Source: Mucilaginibacter_A sp964251965 (lineage in GTDB: Bacteria; Bacteroidota; Bacteroidia; Sphingobacteriales; Sphingobacteriaceae). Taken from it: a stretch of 64,000 nucleotides of DNA. Within the stretch, counting starts at the first letter, position 1. Each line of letters opens with the position of its first letter. This document shows positions 1 through 9,655 of the stretch, piece by piece. Below the pieces are notes generated by a model. The model saw only the letters and a program-made list of their open reading frames with translations, had not been told where the DNA came from and made no database searches. Where the stretch lies: the NCBI GenBank assembly GCA_964251965.1, contig CAXULQ010000006.1:124001-188000 (forward strand). Reading direction: 5' to 3'. A program made the position numbers and the translations under genes.

Positions 1-2
1 CT

Positions 3-293
3 TTTTACGTGATTTTGCTTTCGGCAAAGCCATGTTGTGCAGACAGGGAATGCCAGGAGAAATACTCCACGAACAAAGAACTTGCCGGAAAAACTTCATC
101 TAAAGAAAAAGAGTGCCAGGGCTGTTCGCCCTTCTTTTCGTGCGGTTCCTGTGTAGGTTTTATTATAGCCAAACCAGTTACGCATACTTTAGCGTTAATT
201 GCTGAAATTGCGGACAGGTATTATGCAAGTTACCAGCAGCCCAACCTAAAGAAAATATCTCTTGCAATTTGGCAGCCGCCCCAATTAGGTTAA
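3..293 (+). CDS. Small Cys-rich protein, 3' part only (DUF6660-like)
   Basis: The frame is open to the left edge of the window (the codons before the GTG at position 9 continue it), so only the 3' part of the gene is seen. The peptide starts hydrophobic and carries seven cysteines, three near the start (AKPCCADREC) and four in the segment CQGCSPFFSCGSC. From memory this resembles the small DUF6660 proteins that often precede TonB-dependent receptors in Bacteroidota. The receptor gene follows 60 bp downstream on the same strand, which fits co-transcription. Clustered cysteines could suggest a link to metals, but that is inference. Function is unknown. Confidence 0.5.
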   Translation, partial: FYVILLSAKPCCADRECQEKYSTNKELAGKTSSKEKECQGCSPFFSCGSCVGFIIAKPVTHTLALIAEIADRYYASYQQPNLKKISLAIWQPPQLG

Positions 294-353
294 TACATTT
301 TTACAGCTATCCAAAAGCTGATTTTACTGGTATTAACTTAATCCTGAATTTTA

Positions 354-2540
354 ATGAAACGATTTTACGTGCTGCTAACAGCACTACTTTTTTCGGCTAT
401 AGCTTATTCCCAAAATACATTTAAAGCGGTTATCAAAGACAGCAAAACAGCAGCTCCGTTAATCGGTGCTACCGCACTTTTACAAAGCACCACAACAGGT
501 GCTGCCGCGGACACTTCCGGCCAGGTTACCCTTACCGGTATTCCTAACGGCAGGCAGGTTTTGCAGTTCCGCTATGTTGGCTATGAAACCAGGCAGGATA
601 CCTTAACTTTTCCGCTTACCCAAATCCAGCCGGTTGTTATTTTACTTTCTGCCAAAGGAAAGGGAGAAGGCAAAGAACTGGGCGAAGTGGTGGTTGCAGC
701 TACACGAAGCAGCAGGACATTGGCCAATACGCCAACCAGAGTAGAAGTCATTTCGGGTGAGGAACTCGAAGAAAAAGGCAATATGAAGCCCGGCGATATC
801 CGGATGATTCTTGCTGAAAGTACGGGCATCCAAACGCAGCAAACTTCTGCCACCAGCGGCAATTCCAGTATCCGTATTCAGGGATTGGACGGAAAGTACA
901 CGCAGATCATCCGGGACGGTTTCCCATTATATTCCGGTTTTTCCGGAGGTTTGGGACTTTTGCAGATTGCACCGCTCGACTTGAAACAGGTGGAAGTCAT
1001 TAAAGGATCATCATCCACCCTTTACGGCGGAGGCGCAATTGCAGGCCTGGTTAACCTGGTTTCTAAAACGCCAGGCGAAGCGCGCGAACTAAACTTTTTA
1101 CTAAACGGAACATCGGCATTAGGACTGGATGCAAGCGGCTTTTATTCCCAGAAGTTTAAAAAAATGGGTGCCACCATTTACGCCGCTTACAACCACGGCA
1201 GCCCTTATGATCCTTCGGACATTGGCCTGACGGCCATTCCAAAGTATGACCGATTTACGCTGAACCCTAAACTGTTTTTTTACTTTAATGACCGAACTAC
1301 TTTAAATATAGGCATGAACAGCACTATTGAAAACCGGATAGGCGGCGACCTAATGTACATCAAAGGACAAGGCAGTGCGGAACATTCCTATTTCGAGGAA
1401 AATAAAACAGGGCGTTATAGCAGCCAGGCGCAGTTCGACCATGAGTTCGAAAATCAACATAAAATAACGGTTAAAAACAGTATAAGCTACTTTGACCGGG
1501 TAATCAACCTTCCTGATTACCGTTTTTCTGGCGTTCAGGTTTCTACTTACAGTGAGGCCAACTACAGCAAAACCGGTAAGAGGGCAGACTGGGTAGCAGG
1601 GCTTAATTTTTTGACTGATAATTTCAGGGAGGATAAAGTCATCAGTTTTCCACTGCGCAGTTATAACTATAATACGATAGGCGGTTTTGTGCAGAATACC
1701 TGGAACGCTTCCAATAAAATCACTTTAGAAACTGGTATCAGAGGGGATTACCACAATGCGTATGGTTTTTTCTTTTTGCCGAGAGTGTCTGCCCTGTATA
1801 AAATCAACCAGCACTTTTCTACCCGTTTGGGCGGGGGTTTGGGCTATAAGGCACCAACCGTATTTACCGAAGATGCAGAGCGCGTTCAGTTCAGAAATGT
1901 ATTGCCAATTGATGTAGCTGGCACCAAAGCAGAGCGTTCTTACGGCGCAAATTTCGACTTAAATTATCGTACCGGCCTTTTTAATGATTGGGTAGGGTTC
2001 AGTATTAATCAGCTTTTCTTTTACACCAGGATCCAAAGTCCTATCTTGCTTACTGCACTTAAAAGTGGAGACTTGCAATACGAGCAGCCGCAAGGCGACC
2101 TGAACACCAAAGGACTGGAAACAAATATTAAAGTTAGTTACGGAGATTTTAAGCTTTTCTTAGGTTATACGTTTGCTGATGTCAGCCAGCATACCGGCGG
2201 CACTGTTTCTACTTATCCGCTTGTATCTAAGCACCGGTTAAACAATGTGCTGATGTACGAATTGGAAGATGAATGGAAAATTGGTGCAGAAGCATATTAT
2301 TTCAGCCCTCAGCGGTTAAACGACGGAAAGGCCGGTAAAGCCTACTGGACAATGGGGCTGATGGCAGAAAAAATATGGGAAAGTTTTTCCCTGTTTGTGA
2401 ACTTTGAGAACCTGACCGATACAAGGCAGACCCGCTTTGATACCATTTACACCGGCAGTTTGACCAGCCCTGTTTTTAGAGATATTTACGCGCCGCTTGA
2501 TGGCTTTATTATTAACGGCGGTATTAAGTTTAAACTATAA
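354..2540 (+). CDS. TonB-dependent outer-membrane receptor
   Basis: Predicted outer-membrane beta-barrel that imports a ligand using TonB/ExbBD energy. A signal peptide covers residues 1-19 (ends AYS before Q). A carboxypeptidase-regulatory-like domain follows at about 22-95 (PLIGATALL, FRYVGYETR), then a plug domain at about 105-235 (TPTRVEVIS, SSIRIQGLDGKYTQIIRDG, GSSSTLYGGGAIAG) and the barrel to a C-terminal IIN-GGIKFKL strand. At 728 residues it is of the siderophore, cobalamin or metal receptor size class and not a SusC (about 1000 residues), and no susD follows. The substrate cannot be read from the sequence. The small Cys-rich protein just upstream is the only clue and might point to a metal. 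Confidence 0.9.
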   Translation: MKRFYVLLTALLFSAIAYSQNTFKAVIKDSKTAAPLIGATALLQSTTTGAAADTSGQVTLTGIPNGRQVLQFRYVGYETRQDTLTFPLTQIQPVVILLSAKGKGEGKELGEVVVAATRSSRTLANTPTRVEVISGEELEEKGNMKPGDIRMILAESTGIQTQQTSATSGNSSIRIQGLDGKYTQIIRDGFPLYSGFSGGLGLLQIAPLDLKQVEVIKGSSSTLYGGGAIAGLVNLVSKTPGEARELNFLLNGTSALGLDASGFYSQKFKKMGATIYAAYNHGSPYDPSDIGLTAIPKYDRFTLNPKLFFYFNDRTTLNIGMNSTIENRIGGDLMYIKGQGSAEHSYFEENKTGRYSSQAQFDHEFENQHKITVKNSISYFDRVINLPDYRFSGVQVSTYSEANYSKTGKRADWVAGLNFLTDNFREDKVISFPLRSYNYNTIGGFVQNTWNASNKITLETGIRGDYHNAYGFFFLPRVSALYKINQHFSTRLGGGLGYKAPTVFTEDAERVQFRNVLPIDVAGTKAERSYGANFDLNYRTGLFNDWVGFSINQLFFYTRIQSPILLTALKSGDLQYEQPQGDLNTKGLETNIKVSYGDFKLFLGYTFADVSQHTGGTVSTYPLVSKHRLNNVLMYELEDEWKIGAEAYYFSPQRLNDGKAGKAYWTMGLMAEKIWESFSLFVNFENLTDTRQTRFDTIYTGSLTSPVFRDIYAPLDGFIINGGIKFKL

Positions 2541-2670
2541 GTAGACGCAAAATCCTCCTGTATAGCAGGTAAGTTAATACATAAACTATGCAGCATAGTA
2601 ATTGCTGCTACCCATGATTAAGAATCCAAACTTCAGAAATACAAAATTTCTAATCCATCAAAAAAACACC

Positions 2671-2684
2671 GATAAAAACAGCAT
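2671..2684 (+). repeat. 14-mer word, type B, exact
   Basis: GATAAAAACAGCAT. Lies between two convergent genes; its last base is the first base of the haloperoxidase stop codon. Confidence 0.8.
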
Positions 2685-4012
2685 CACCTATTCATCACCA
2701 ATTTCGTAGCCACCAAATCGCCAACTTTCTTGCCGTATTCATGGGCAACCATGCAGGAATTATGAAAGTGTAAGCCGCCATAAAAACGTGCCCAGTTGTT
2801 TTCATCGGCTGCTGCGCGGAAAGAGGCAAACTTCCGGCTTTTAATGCCAAACTCATTTTCGCTGGAATCAATGTAAGCCAAATGATCTCCAAAAACACTG
2901 GTTAAAGCTTCGGCTGCTGCGGAGGAAATGGTAGAATGCCCGCAAGTATATTCCGGGAACGGCGGCGTTTGCAACATGGGCCGCCAATCCGGATCGATAA
3001 ATTTATCGATCACCGTTTCTGGCCGCACGGTTTTGTAAAAATATTTTGCATCCCAGGATTGTATAAAACCATCAAACAAAGCGATAGCTGTTTTAGCATA
3101 AGCACAAACCGTTTTGTTATAATCCGCTTTTGATTTTTCGGCAGCAATTCCAACAATACTCATCCAATGGCCGGGCGGAGAAAATTTCTTCGTACCAAAT
3201 TGAATATGTCCATTTACATTGAGTTTGAAGGGATTATCGTCCCAGAAATTTGCCATGTGGCGTTGGTCTTCGGTTAAATGTTCGGTTGCATTTTTAATCA
3301 GCATCACTTCCTTGTAGTACATGCTGTTTTTATCGGTCATATTATAAACTGGCGGCGGCGGCACGCGAAACTGCGCCGAACTGCTCATCACCATCGGCCT
3401 GATCATCGCCCAATGCGGCTCCACGGCTTCTGCATACATCGGCGGCGTTGGCACCCATCTACCCAAAGAATCGTTAATTGAAAATTTGGATGCGCTCCGG
3501 GTTTGTAAGTAATGGTCGCTTTTGCTCCATTTTAAAATTGCAGCACCTACTTTTCTGGCATAAGCTTCGGAAGCCGTTCTCATTTCTTCCTGCATACCTT
3601 TTTCCGTTGCCAGCATTTTTAAACTATCCGTATAGAGTTTTAAGCTCCCTTCGGGGAAGGTAACCGCCTCGCCAACCTGACAAAAAGCGAGCAGCGCAGC
3701 ATAAGGGTAGCAAATGGTGGTATCTTTTCCAGGTTTTGGAACTGTTTTTAACTCGTTTAGTTGTCCGGCTAAAGACTGGTAATGTTTGGAATCTCCCGCA
3801 GCAACAACTTCATAACCGGCAATGGTGGCGTAAGCATAATTTCGCGAAGCAACAACCGGCGTAAAATTATTGCCCATTACCACATCATTCAGTTCGTGAA
3901 CAGTTTTAGAATATAGAAGAGGACTGTTGAACGTTTGCTGATAATTAGTTTGTTTTTTACAAGATGTAGCAAGCAATGAAACACTAATCAGCAGCCAACA
4001 AAAAAGTCTCAT
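2684..4012 (-). CDS. Vanadium-dependent haloperoxidase-like lipoprotein (PAP2 superfamily)
   Basis: Member of the vanadium haloperoxidase/PAP2 acid phosphatase fold, probably anchored in an outer membrane: the lipobox LLATSC places the lipidated Cys at residue 18. The vanadate or phosphate pocket is recognisable: K323 followed by six residues and R330-P331, then C357-G358-H359 in YTCGHS, then R409 with five residues to H415 in RFYGGLHF. The usual Ser before Gly-His is Cys here, so halide oxidation should not be assumed; phosphatase activity is as likely. It is the last gene of the leftward carbohydrate locus, 11 bp after the GH65 gene. In Bacteroidota such proteins often accompany FG-GAP/UnbV proteins and SusCD pairs. 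Its substrate is unknown. Confidence 0.8.
   Translation of the reverse strand: MRLFCWLLISVSLLATSCKKQTNYQQTFNSPLLYSKTVHELNDVVMGNNFTPVVASRNYAYATIAGYEVVAAGDSKHYQSLAGQLNELKTVPKPGKDTTICYPYAALLAFCQVGEAVTFPEGSLKLYTDSLKMLATEKGMQEEMRTASEAYARKVGAAILKWSKSDHYLQTRSASKFSINDSLGRWVPTPPMYAEAVEPHWAMIRPMVMSSSAQFRVPPPPVYNMTDKNSMYYKEVMLIKNATEHLTEDQRHMANFWDDNPFKLNVNGHIQFGTKKFSPPGHWMSIVGIAAEKSKADYNKTVCAYAKTAIALFDGFIQSWDAKYFYKTVRPETVIDKFIDPDWRPMLQTPPFPEYTCGHSTISSAAAEALTSVFGDHLAYIDSSENEFGIKSRKFASFRAAADENNWARFYGGLHFHNSCMVAHEYGKKVGDLVATKLVMNR
3321..3334 (-). repeat. 14-mer word, type B, exact
   Basis: Inside the haloperoxidase gene, read in the gene direction as DKNSM. Confidence 0.8.
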
Positions 4013-4023
4013 AAAAGAAGCAT

Positions 4024-6057
4024 TTATTTAACTGTATAAGTTTTATGATCCGGACCGATGCCTGTTAAAGTAATTGATTTCCAATTAGATGGCAGTTTGC
4101 TTTTGATTTGGGTGATACCGTTTGGCGTAATATCCAATCCGCCAAAACCCATCATCAAACTTTGTACAATTCCACCGGCGCCGGTTGCAAAATATGGATT
4201 GGTGCCGCCTTTTGTTTCTGCAATTACGCGGAAAGGCGGAACTAAATTTGGCTCATAAGCATCTTTAAACCAATGATAAGCCTTTTCACCATCGCCCAAA
4301 CGTGAATACAACAAAGCGAAAATTGCTTGCGTCATTGCTGGTGTTCCTTCATTTGGAATGCGTGTTTCGTAATAAGCCAAATCTTTTTTGATTTGATTTG
4401 GATCAGTGATAGTTTTAAGCGGATAAGCCAGCAAATTTACATCGCCTTGTTTAATTCCTTCTCCATGATACGAAGCATGTTCCTGCGTTACGCCGTTCGG
4501 CAGCTTTAAAACCGGAATATTTTGCGCTACCAAAGCCCAATCCGCGTTGGCTGCAATGCTCAGTAATTTAGCCGCTGCTGCTGCGTTTTGCAAATTTACT
4601 TTTGCGGCGGCGTTGGTAAAAGCGTTATTATCTACATTTTCTGCCCATTCATCCGCAGCAACCACATTTTTTATGTCGAAGTGACCGGTGCCGTTTCTTT
4701 CCACGCGACTTGCCCAAAAATCAGCCGTTGCTGAAAGGATGGGCCAACCTCGTTCCCGAAGCCAGGTTTTATCCTGCGTAACACAATAATAATTCCATGC
4801 GGCATTGGCAACATCGGCCGTGATATGATGTTCGAACGGACCGCTTAAAGCCCAAACCGGTGTTTCTTCTACGCCTGTTCCGGCACTTTCCCAGGGAAAC
4901 ATGGCTCCTTTAAATCCGTGTGAAAAGGCATTTTTGCGGGCTGCTTCCAATCGTTCAAAACGATATTCGACTAACGATTTCGCAATTTCCGGGTGTAAAA
5001 CCAGCAAAGCCGGATACATCCAAACTTCGGTGTCCCAAAAAACATGTCCGTTATAACCCAAACCCGAAAGCCCCATCGGCGAAGGCGAAAAAGCAGTTCC
5101 GGCACGGGAGAACGAATACAAATGGTATAACATGCTGTGGATATCCTGCTGCGCCTGCGTGTCGCCTTCAATTTTGATGTCGCTTTTCCACAACTCGTTC
5201 CAAGCCTGGTTATGAAATTTCAGCAAACGATCGTGGCCTTCTAATCTTGCAAAAATGGTTAAGCGTTCGGCTTCATTCAGCGGATCATCGTGATGAACGG
5301 AAGTAATGGACGAACCGATCACCGAAAAAGTATAAGTTTCTCCAGCTTTCAGGCTTTTGCTGAATTTCATCAGGTGCATGTTGCTGTCCCACATTTCGTG
5401 GATTACGGCTGGCTCTTGTCCGTGCGGTTCGTTAAACAAAAAACTGGTGGAAGCACAAAGCTGCAATTTGCCCGTCGGACTTTTAGCTGTCGAAGTCAGC
5501 AGTTTTAGCGTAACATGCGGCCGGTCGATCTCGTTGTAATAATTCTGCACTTCGCGCAAGGCATCCGGCGCTTCCATTACGCTGGCCGGCGTGATGGTCA
5601 AATCTTTTTTTGCAGTGATCGATACATCCATCAAAACCGTAAACGGCAATTGGCGTAACGAATAATAGGTGTATTTGATCGTGGCTTCATCGCTATAAGA
5701 AAAAGTAGTGGTAAAAGAAGCATGCTGCATATCCAGTTCCTGCTGCATATTGGTAGCGGCTTTAGCATCCAAATGTTTGCCGTTGATGTCCAAATTCATG
5801 TTCAGCAAATTGAAACTGTTCAAGAAGTTGCTTACCCGGCCGCGGCCGTACTGATCGTAAACGCCGGCCAGCACCACGTTTTTCACTTTAAAAGGTTCGG
5901 GAGAAGAAACAATCCCGATCATGCCATTGGCAACCGTAACGCCGAAATAGTTTGCCGGATCAATTTTATTAGCCGTAATCTTCCAGGCATCCTGTGCTTT
6001 TGCTTGAAAAAGGCAACAAAAAATAGCCGATAAAAACAGTATCAATTTTTTTTTCAT
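4024..6057 (-). CDS. Secreted glycoside hydrolase family 65 protein (trehalase/disaccharide hydrolase-like)
   Basis: A signal peptide (residues 1-21, ends AKA before Q) sends this 677-residue enzyme out of the cytoplasm. GH65 features in order: an N-terminal beta-sandwich domain to about residue 270, the sugar-binding GHVFWDTEVWMYP at 337-349, paired H410-H411 in a helix of the (alpha/alpha)6 barrel, and VAADEWAENVDNNAFTN at 466-482, where E470 aligns with the general acid of maltose and kojibiose phosphorylases. A secreted location fits hydrolysis better than phosphorolysis, so an acid-trehalase-like activity on an alpha-glucoside is my inference. Its ATG overlaps the stop of the upstream FG-GAP gene by four bases (ATGA), so the two are translationally coupled. 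Confidence 0.85.
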   Translation of the reverse strand: MKKKLILFLSAIFCCLFQAKAQDAWKITANKIDPANYFGVTVANGMIGIVSSPEPFKVKNVVLAGVYDQYGRGRVSNFLNSFNLLNMNLDINGKHLDAKAATNMQQELDMQHASFTTTFSYSDEATIKYTYYSLRQLPFTVLMDVSITAKKDLTITPASVMEAPDALREVQNYYNEIDRPHVTLKLLTSTAKSPTGKLQLCASTSFLFNEPHGQEPAVIHEMWDSNMHLMKFSKSLKAGETYTFSVIGSSITSVHHDDPLNEAERLTIFARLEGHDRLLKFHNQAWNELWKSDIKIEGDTQAQQDIHSMLYHLYSFSRAGTAFSPSPMGLSGLGYNGHVFWDTEVWMYPALLVLHPEIAKSLVEYRFERLEAARKNAFSHGFKGAMFPWESAGTGVEETPVWALSGPFEHHITADVANAAWNYYCVTQDKTWLRERGWPILSATADFWASRVERNGTGHFDIKNVVAADEWAENVDNNAFTNAAAKVNLQNAAAAAKLLSIAANADWALVAQNIPVLKLPNGVTQEHASYHGEGIKQGDVNLLAYPLKTITDPNQIKKDLAYYETRIPNEGTPAMTQAIFALLYSRLGDGEKAYHWFKDAYEPNLVPPFRVIAETKGGTNPYFATGAGGIVQSLMMGFGGLDITPNGITQIKSKLPSNWKSITLTGIGPDHKTYTVK
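6029..6042 (+). repeat. 14-mer word, type B, exact
   Basis: Lies inside the GH65 signal peptide and is read there as LILFLS on the minus strand, the same peptide produced by the copy at 52389. Confidence 0.8.
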
Positions 6058-9000
6058 GGTTTAGGTTTTGGTTTTAAACGGAAGAATTCTATTCCCTCGT
6101 TATTTCTGGCAACGGCATAAATGTAGCCGTTTTTTGTTTTGATTTTTTTGATGTCGCGCACTTCTCCGCGCAGCAAAAAACCATTTTTTACTGTCGAATT
6201 GCTTTGCCAGTTTCGTTTTCCGTTATTGATTAAAACGTTGCCAAAGTCGGCATCGTATCTGCCTTCATAAGGTAAAACGCCGTAGAAATTTCCGGCAGCG
6301 AGTACATCTTTTTTACCGTCCGTATTAACATCATCGGCCAGCAAAGCAAACAAAGGCGCGACCTGTGCCGATGAAGGGAAAGCTTTAAATTCAAAATTCC
6401 CGGCTCCTTTGTTATAAAAAACACCGGAAGAAAAAGAATTGACTGTTAACACTTTATCTGTATTTAAAGAATCGCCAAAAAGTTCCTGCACTGTTTTTCC
6501 GGCAAAATCATGGTAGTATAAAAACTTCTTTTTTAATAACGGAACTTGCTTTTCAATCTCGCCTTTACCCAAAAAAGTGTAGTCTTTTTGGTTGATGCTG
6601 TAAGTGAGCAAAGGATCAACGGAACCGTTTTTATCCAAATCCGACAAATACAGTTTCACCGGGTTTTCTGCGGAAGGTTTGAACTTGGAATTTAAGCCGT
6701 AGTTGCCCGCTACAATATCTATTTTGCCGTCGCCATCCACATCAGCAAGCAAAATCCGTTGCCACCAGCCGCTTGCAGCATCCATTTGTGCCGAGTGCTG
6801 CTGCACCAATTTTCCTTTTTGGTTGATGAAAATTTTTACCGGCATCCATTCTCCGGCAACAACCAAATCCGGCCAGCCATCGTTATTTAGATCAGCAAAA
6901 GCAGCAGAACGAATCATTCCTGCGTTTTTTAGTTCGATGGGAATTGTGGCTTGGTGGAAGTTTCCTTTTCCATCGTTCATCAAAAGATAAGATTCCGGGA
7001 TTTTGCCAAACTCACGCGCATCGGGCGCGCCAGCTATAAAAATATCCGGGAAACCATCGTGGTCAACATCAGCAACGGCAAGGGCAGATTTGTTAATTTT
7101 GATAGAAGGAATAGAATTTGACCGTTTAAAGTTTCCTTTTCCATCGTTCAAATACAAGCGATCTGCCAGTTCTGCACTTCCGTTTGGCATTTCGTTACCG
7201 CCGCTTGCTACGTACAAATCCGGGTTTCCGTCCAAATTTACATCGATAAAAACAGCATCAACGCCTTCCATTCCTGCATCTGCCACAAACGCCGGTTGAA
7301 CCGATTGTTTAAATCCTCCATTTTTTTGCTGGATAAACAAAGCACCGGCTTGTGCCTTTGCGGCGCAAACGTAAAAATCATCCAGGCCATCATGGTTTAC
7401 ATCGGCAACAGCCATTCGCGGGCCTTCTGTTGAAAGCATGTGTGGAATAAGCGGCTGCCAGTTAAAATCTACATAATTATTTTCCTGATGCTTCCAATTA
7501 ATTTTCTGATCTGCGGTGATGTTTTCAAACAATACTTGTTCAGGTTTAAAAAAAACATTTTGCTCAAAATGGCCGCTTGCATTTTTTTGGTCGATGGTTA
7601 GAAGCTGATTGGATTTGACTTTTGTAATAACCTGATAAGTTTGGTTTGGCCAAACTATTAGCAAACTATCCGCCTTTTTTTGGTTGTTTAACCCAAAATG
7701 CAGTTTTGGTTCTACCGAAGATTGGAAACCGCGCGTTAACATCAACTGCTGGTATTGCATTTTTCCACCCGAAAAAACATAAGCTTTTACACCGATACCA
7801 AAGTGGTTGTCCTCTTTCCCGGTAAATTTTATGCTGAGGTAATTGCTGCTTTTATCGAGGTTTTTATAGATGCAAGCTTCGTGATTTAAATTGTTTGTGA
7901 TCAAGTCCAAATGACCGCTGTTATTCAAATCCGCATAAGCCGCGCCATTGGAAAACATCGCATCTTTAATTCCCCAGATACTGCTTTTATCGATGAATTT
8001 TTCACTTTGCGTTCCTTTAAAAATAAAACTGTGCGCTTCGCCGGTTGGCATTTGATCCAACACTAAACTATCGGACTGATGGCTGCTGCTCAACGCCGCC
8101 TGAACAGAAAGATCAGAAATATAACTGATGTAATCCATATCCGTTGGGCGGCGTTTGATACCGTTGGCGATAAATAAATCCTTAATGCCATCGTTATCGA
8201 AATCAGCCATTAACGGACTCCAGCTCCAATCCGTAGCTGCAACGCCAGCCATTAAAGCAACGTCGCTAAATGCTTCTCCGTTGCCTAAGTTTTTTTGCAA
8301 ACAATTGCGCGAATACTGGTTTTGGAAGCCGCCGTTTACAATTTTGTATTTGTACTGATCGTAGGTTTCGTCGCCGCCATATGTTTTTAAAACCTTTTCA
8401 TCGCCGGGCAGCATGTCGGCGGTAAAAATATCTAACTGACCGTCATTGTTAAAATCGGCCATATCGTTGCCCATACTAAAGCGGCTGTAGTGGTTAAAAT
8501 GCTTGGCTCCGGCTTCGGTAAACGTGCCGTTGTGGTTGTTGATATAGTAATAATCGTTTTCGTGGAAATCATTTCCAACATAAATATCGTCCCAGCCATC
8601 GTTGTTCAAATCGCCAACGGCAACACCCAGACCGTAACCCAGCGCGCTGCTGTAAATTCCAGATTTTAAAGTTACATCCACAAAATGACCATTTTGGTTC
8701 AGATACAATTTGCTACCCGCCAACTGGTTAACTTTTCTGCGGGAACTGGTATCACCATAAGTTTCTACCGAATGGTTGGACTGGTTGAGTAGAAAACAAT
8801 CTAGTTTGCCATCGTGGTTGTAATCAAAAAAAACGGATTGTGTAGAATATCCCAAAAAATCCAAGCCAAATTCTGCTGATCTTTCGGTAAAAGTACCGTC
8901 GTGATTGTTGATGTACAGCAAGTTGTGGCCTTTCAAATTCAACTTCCCGGCAACGGCGCAAACGTAAATATCCAGCCAGCCATCGTTGTTTACATCGGCC

Positions 9001-9392
9001 ATGGTAACGCCGGTACACCAATCGGCCGTGCCGTTTACGCCAGCTTTTTGCGTGATGTCTTGAAATTGATAATTGCCTTTATTGAGGTAGAGTTTGTTGC
9101 CACCTTTTCTATTTGCCGTAAAAAACAGATCAGGCAAACCATCATTGTTGATATCGCCAACAGCAACGCCGCCACCATTATAAAAATACAAGTATTGCAA
9201 AATGCCCGGCGGATCGCTGTCGTTCAAACTGTTGTTAAAATGAATATTGGTTTGCTTGGAATTCAGCAGTTGAAAAAGTGGCGTCTCAGTTTTTTTTTGT
9301 TTGCAGGAGAAGTTTGCACAGGCCAGAAGCAGAAGCAAGATCAGCTTTAGCAGAATAAAATTAGAACGGCTTATTGGAACAGTTTTAATCAA
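6054..9392 (-). CDS. FG-GAP/VCBS repeat lipoprotein with ASPIC/UnbV domain (CRTAC1-like), copy 2
   Basis: A 1112-residue extracytoplasmic lipoprotein (lipobox ANFSC, Cys30). It is built from repeated FG-GAP blades with calcium-binding loops of the DxNxDGxxD kind (DINNDGLPDLFF, DVNNDGWLDIYV, DLNNDGWPDLVV), implying a beta-propeller. A mid-protein ASPIC/UnbV module lies at about 540-610 (GFQSSVEPKLHFGL, LIVWPNQ). The protein probably binds a surface glycan or partner; no enzymatic residues are recognisable. It is a close paralogue of the product at 10590-13895, with the same layout and the same C-terminal motif (GEVRDIKKIKTKNG against GEVRDIRQIKTKNG). The two copies are separated by an oppositely oriented gene. 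Confidence 0.85.
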   Translation of the reverse strand: MIKTVPISRSNFILLKLILLLLLACANFSCKQKKTETPLFQLLNSKQTNIHFNNSLNDSDPPGILQYLYFYNGGGVAVGDINNDGLPDLFFTANRKGGNKLYLNKGNYQFQDITQKAGVNGTADWCTGVTMADVNNDGWLDIYVCAVAGKLNLKGHNLLYINNHDGTFTERSAEFGLDFLGYSTQSVFFDYNHDGKLDCFLLNQSNHSVETYGDTSSRRKVNQLAGSKLYLNQNGHFVDVTLKSGIYSSALGYGLGVAVGDLNNDGWDDIYVGNDFHENDYYYINNHNGTFTEAGAKHFNHYSRFSMGNDMADFNNDGQLDIFTADMLPGDEKVLKTYGGDETYDQYKYKIVNGGFQNQYSRNCLQKNLGNGEAFSDVALMAGVAATDWSWSPLMADFDNDGIKDLFIANGIKRRPTDMDYISYISDLSVQAALSSSHQSDSLVLDQMPTGEAHSFIFKGTQSEKFIDKSSIWGIKDAMFSNGAAYADLNNSGHLDLITNNLNHEACIYKNLDKSSNYLSIKFTGKEDNHFGIGVKAYVFSGGKMQYQQLMLTRGFQSSVEPKLHFGLNNQKKADSLLIVWPNQTYQVITKVKSNQLLTIDQKNASGHFEQNVFFKPEQVLFENITADQKINWKHQENNYVDFNWQPLIPHMLSTEGPRMAVADVNHDGLDDFYVCAAKAQAGALFIQQKNGGFKQSVQPAFVADAGMEGVDAVFIDVNLDGNPDLYVASGGNEMPNGSAELADRLYLNDGKGNFKRSNSIPSIKINKSALAVADVDHDGFPDIFIAGAPDAREFGKIPESYLLMNDGKGNFHQATIPIELKNAGMIRSAAFADLNNDGWPDLVVAGEWMPVKIFINQKGKLVQQHSAQMDAASGWWQRILLADVDGDGKIDIVAGNYGLNSKFKPSAENPVKLYLSDLDKNGSVDPLLTYSINQKDYTFLGKGEIEKQVPLLKKKFLYYHDFAGKTVQELFGDSLNTDKVLTVNSFSSGVFYNKGAGNFEFKAFPSSAQVAPLFALLADDVNTDGKKDVLAAGNFYGVLPYEGRYDADFGNVLINNGKRNWQSNSTVKNGFLLRGEVRDIKKIKTKNGYIYAVARNNEGIEFFRLKPKPKP

Positions 9393-9560
9393 TGGATCGG
9401 GTTTCTTCGGTTGTTTTTGGAAAGTGGACCAGATTTGATCATCTCCATCAAAGTAAAATTTAAATTTATAATTGGTTTATAAAAGTATCAAATTGTAACT
9501 GTGCAGACAAGTGTTTAAGTTGAAAATATCCTGCTGGTTCTCTCGGTTTGAGAAGATCAA

Positions 9561-9574
9561 ATGCTTCTTTTATC
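9561..9574 (-). repeat. 14-mer word, type A, exact
   Basis: Intergenic. Faces a one-mismatch copy (GCTAAAAGAAGCAT) at 9609-9622 on the other strand, so the two could pair across a 34-base spacer upstream of the gene at 9656. Confidence 0.8.
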
Positions 9575-9655
9575 GTACCAAAATTGTGATCGATCCTGAT
9601 TTTTTAATGCTAAAAGAAGCATGTACTTTTAGGAACCAATTATTGCCGGTATTGA

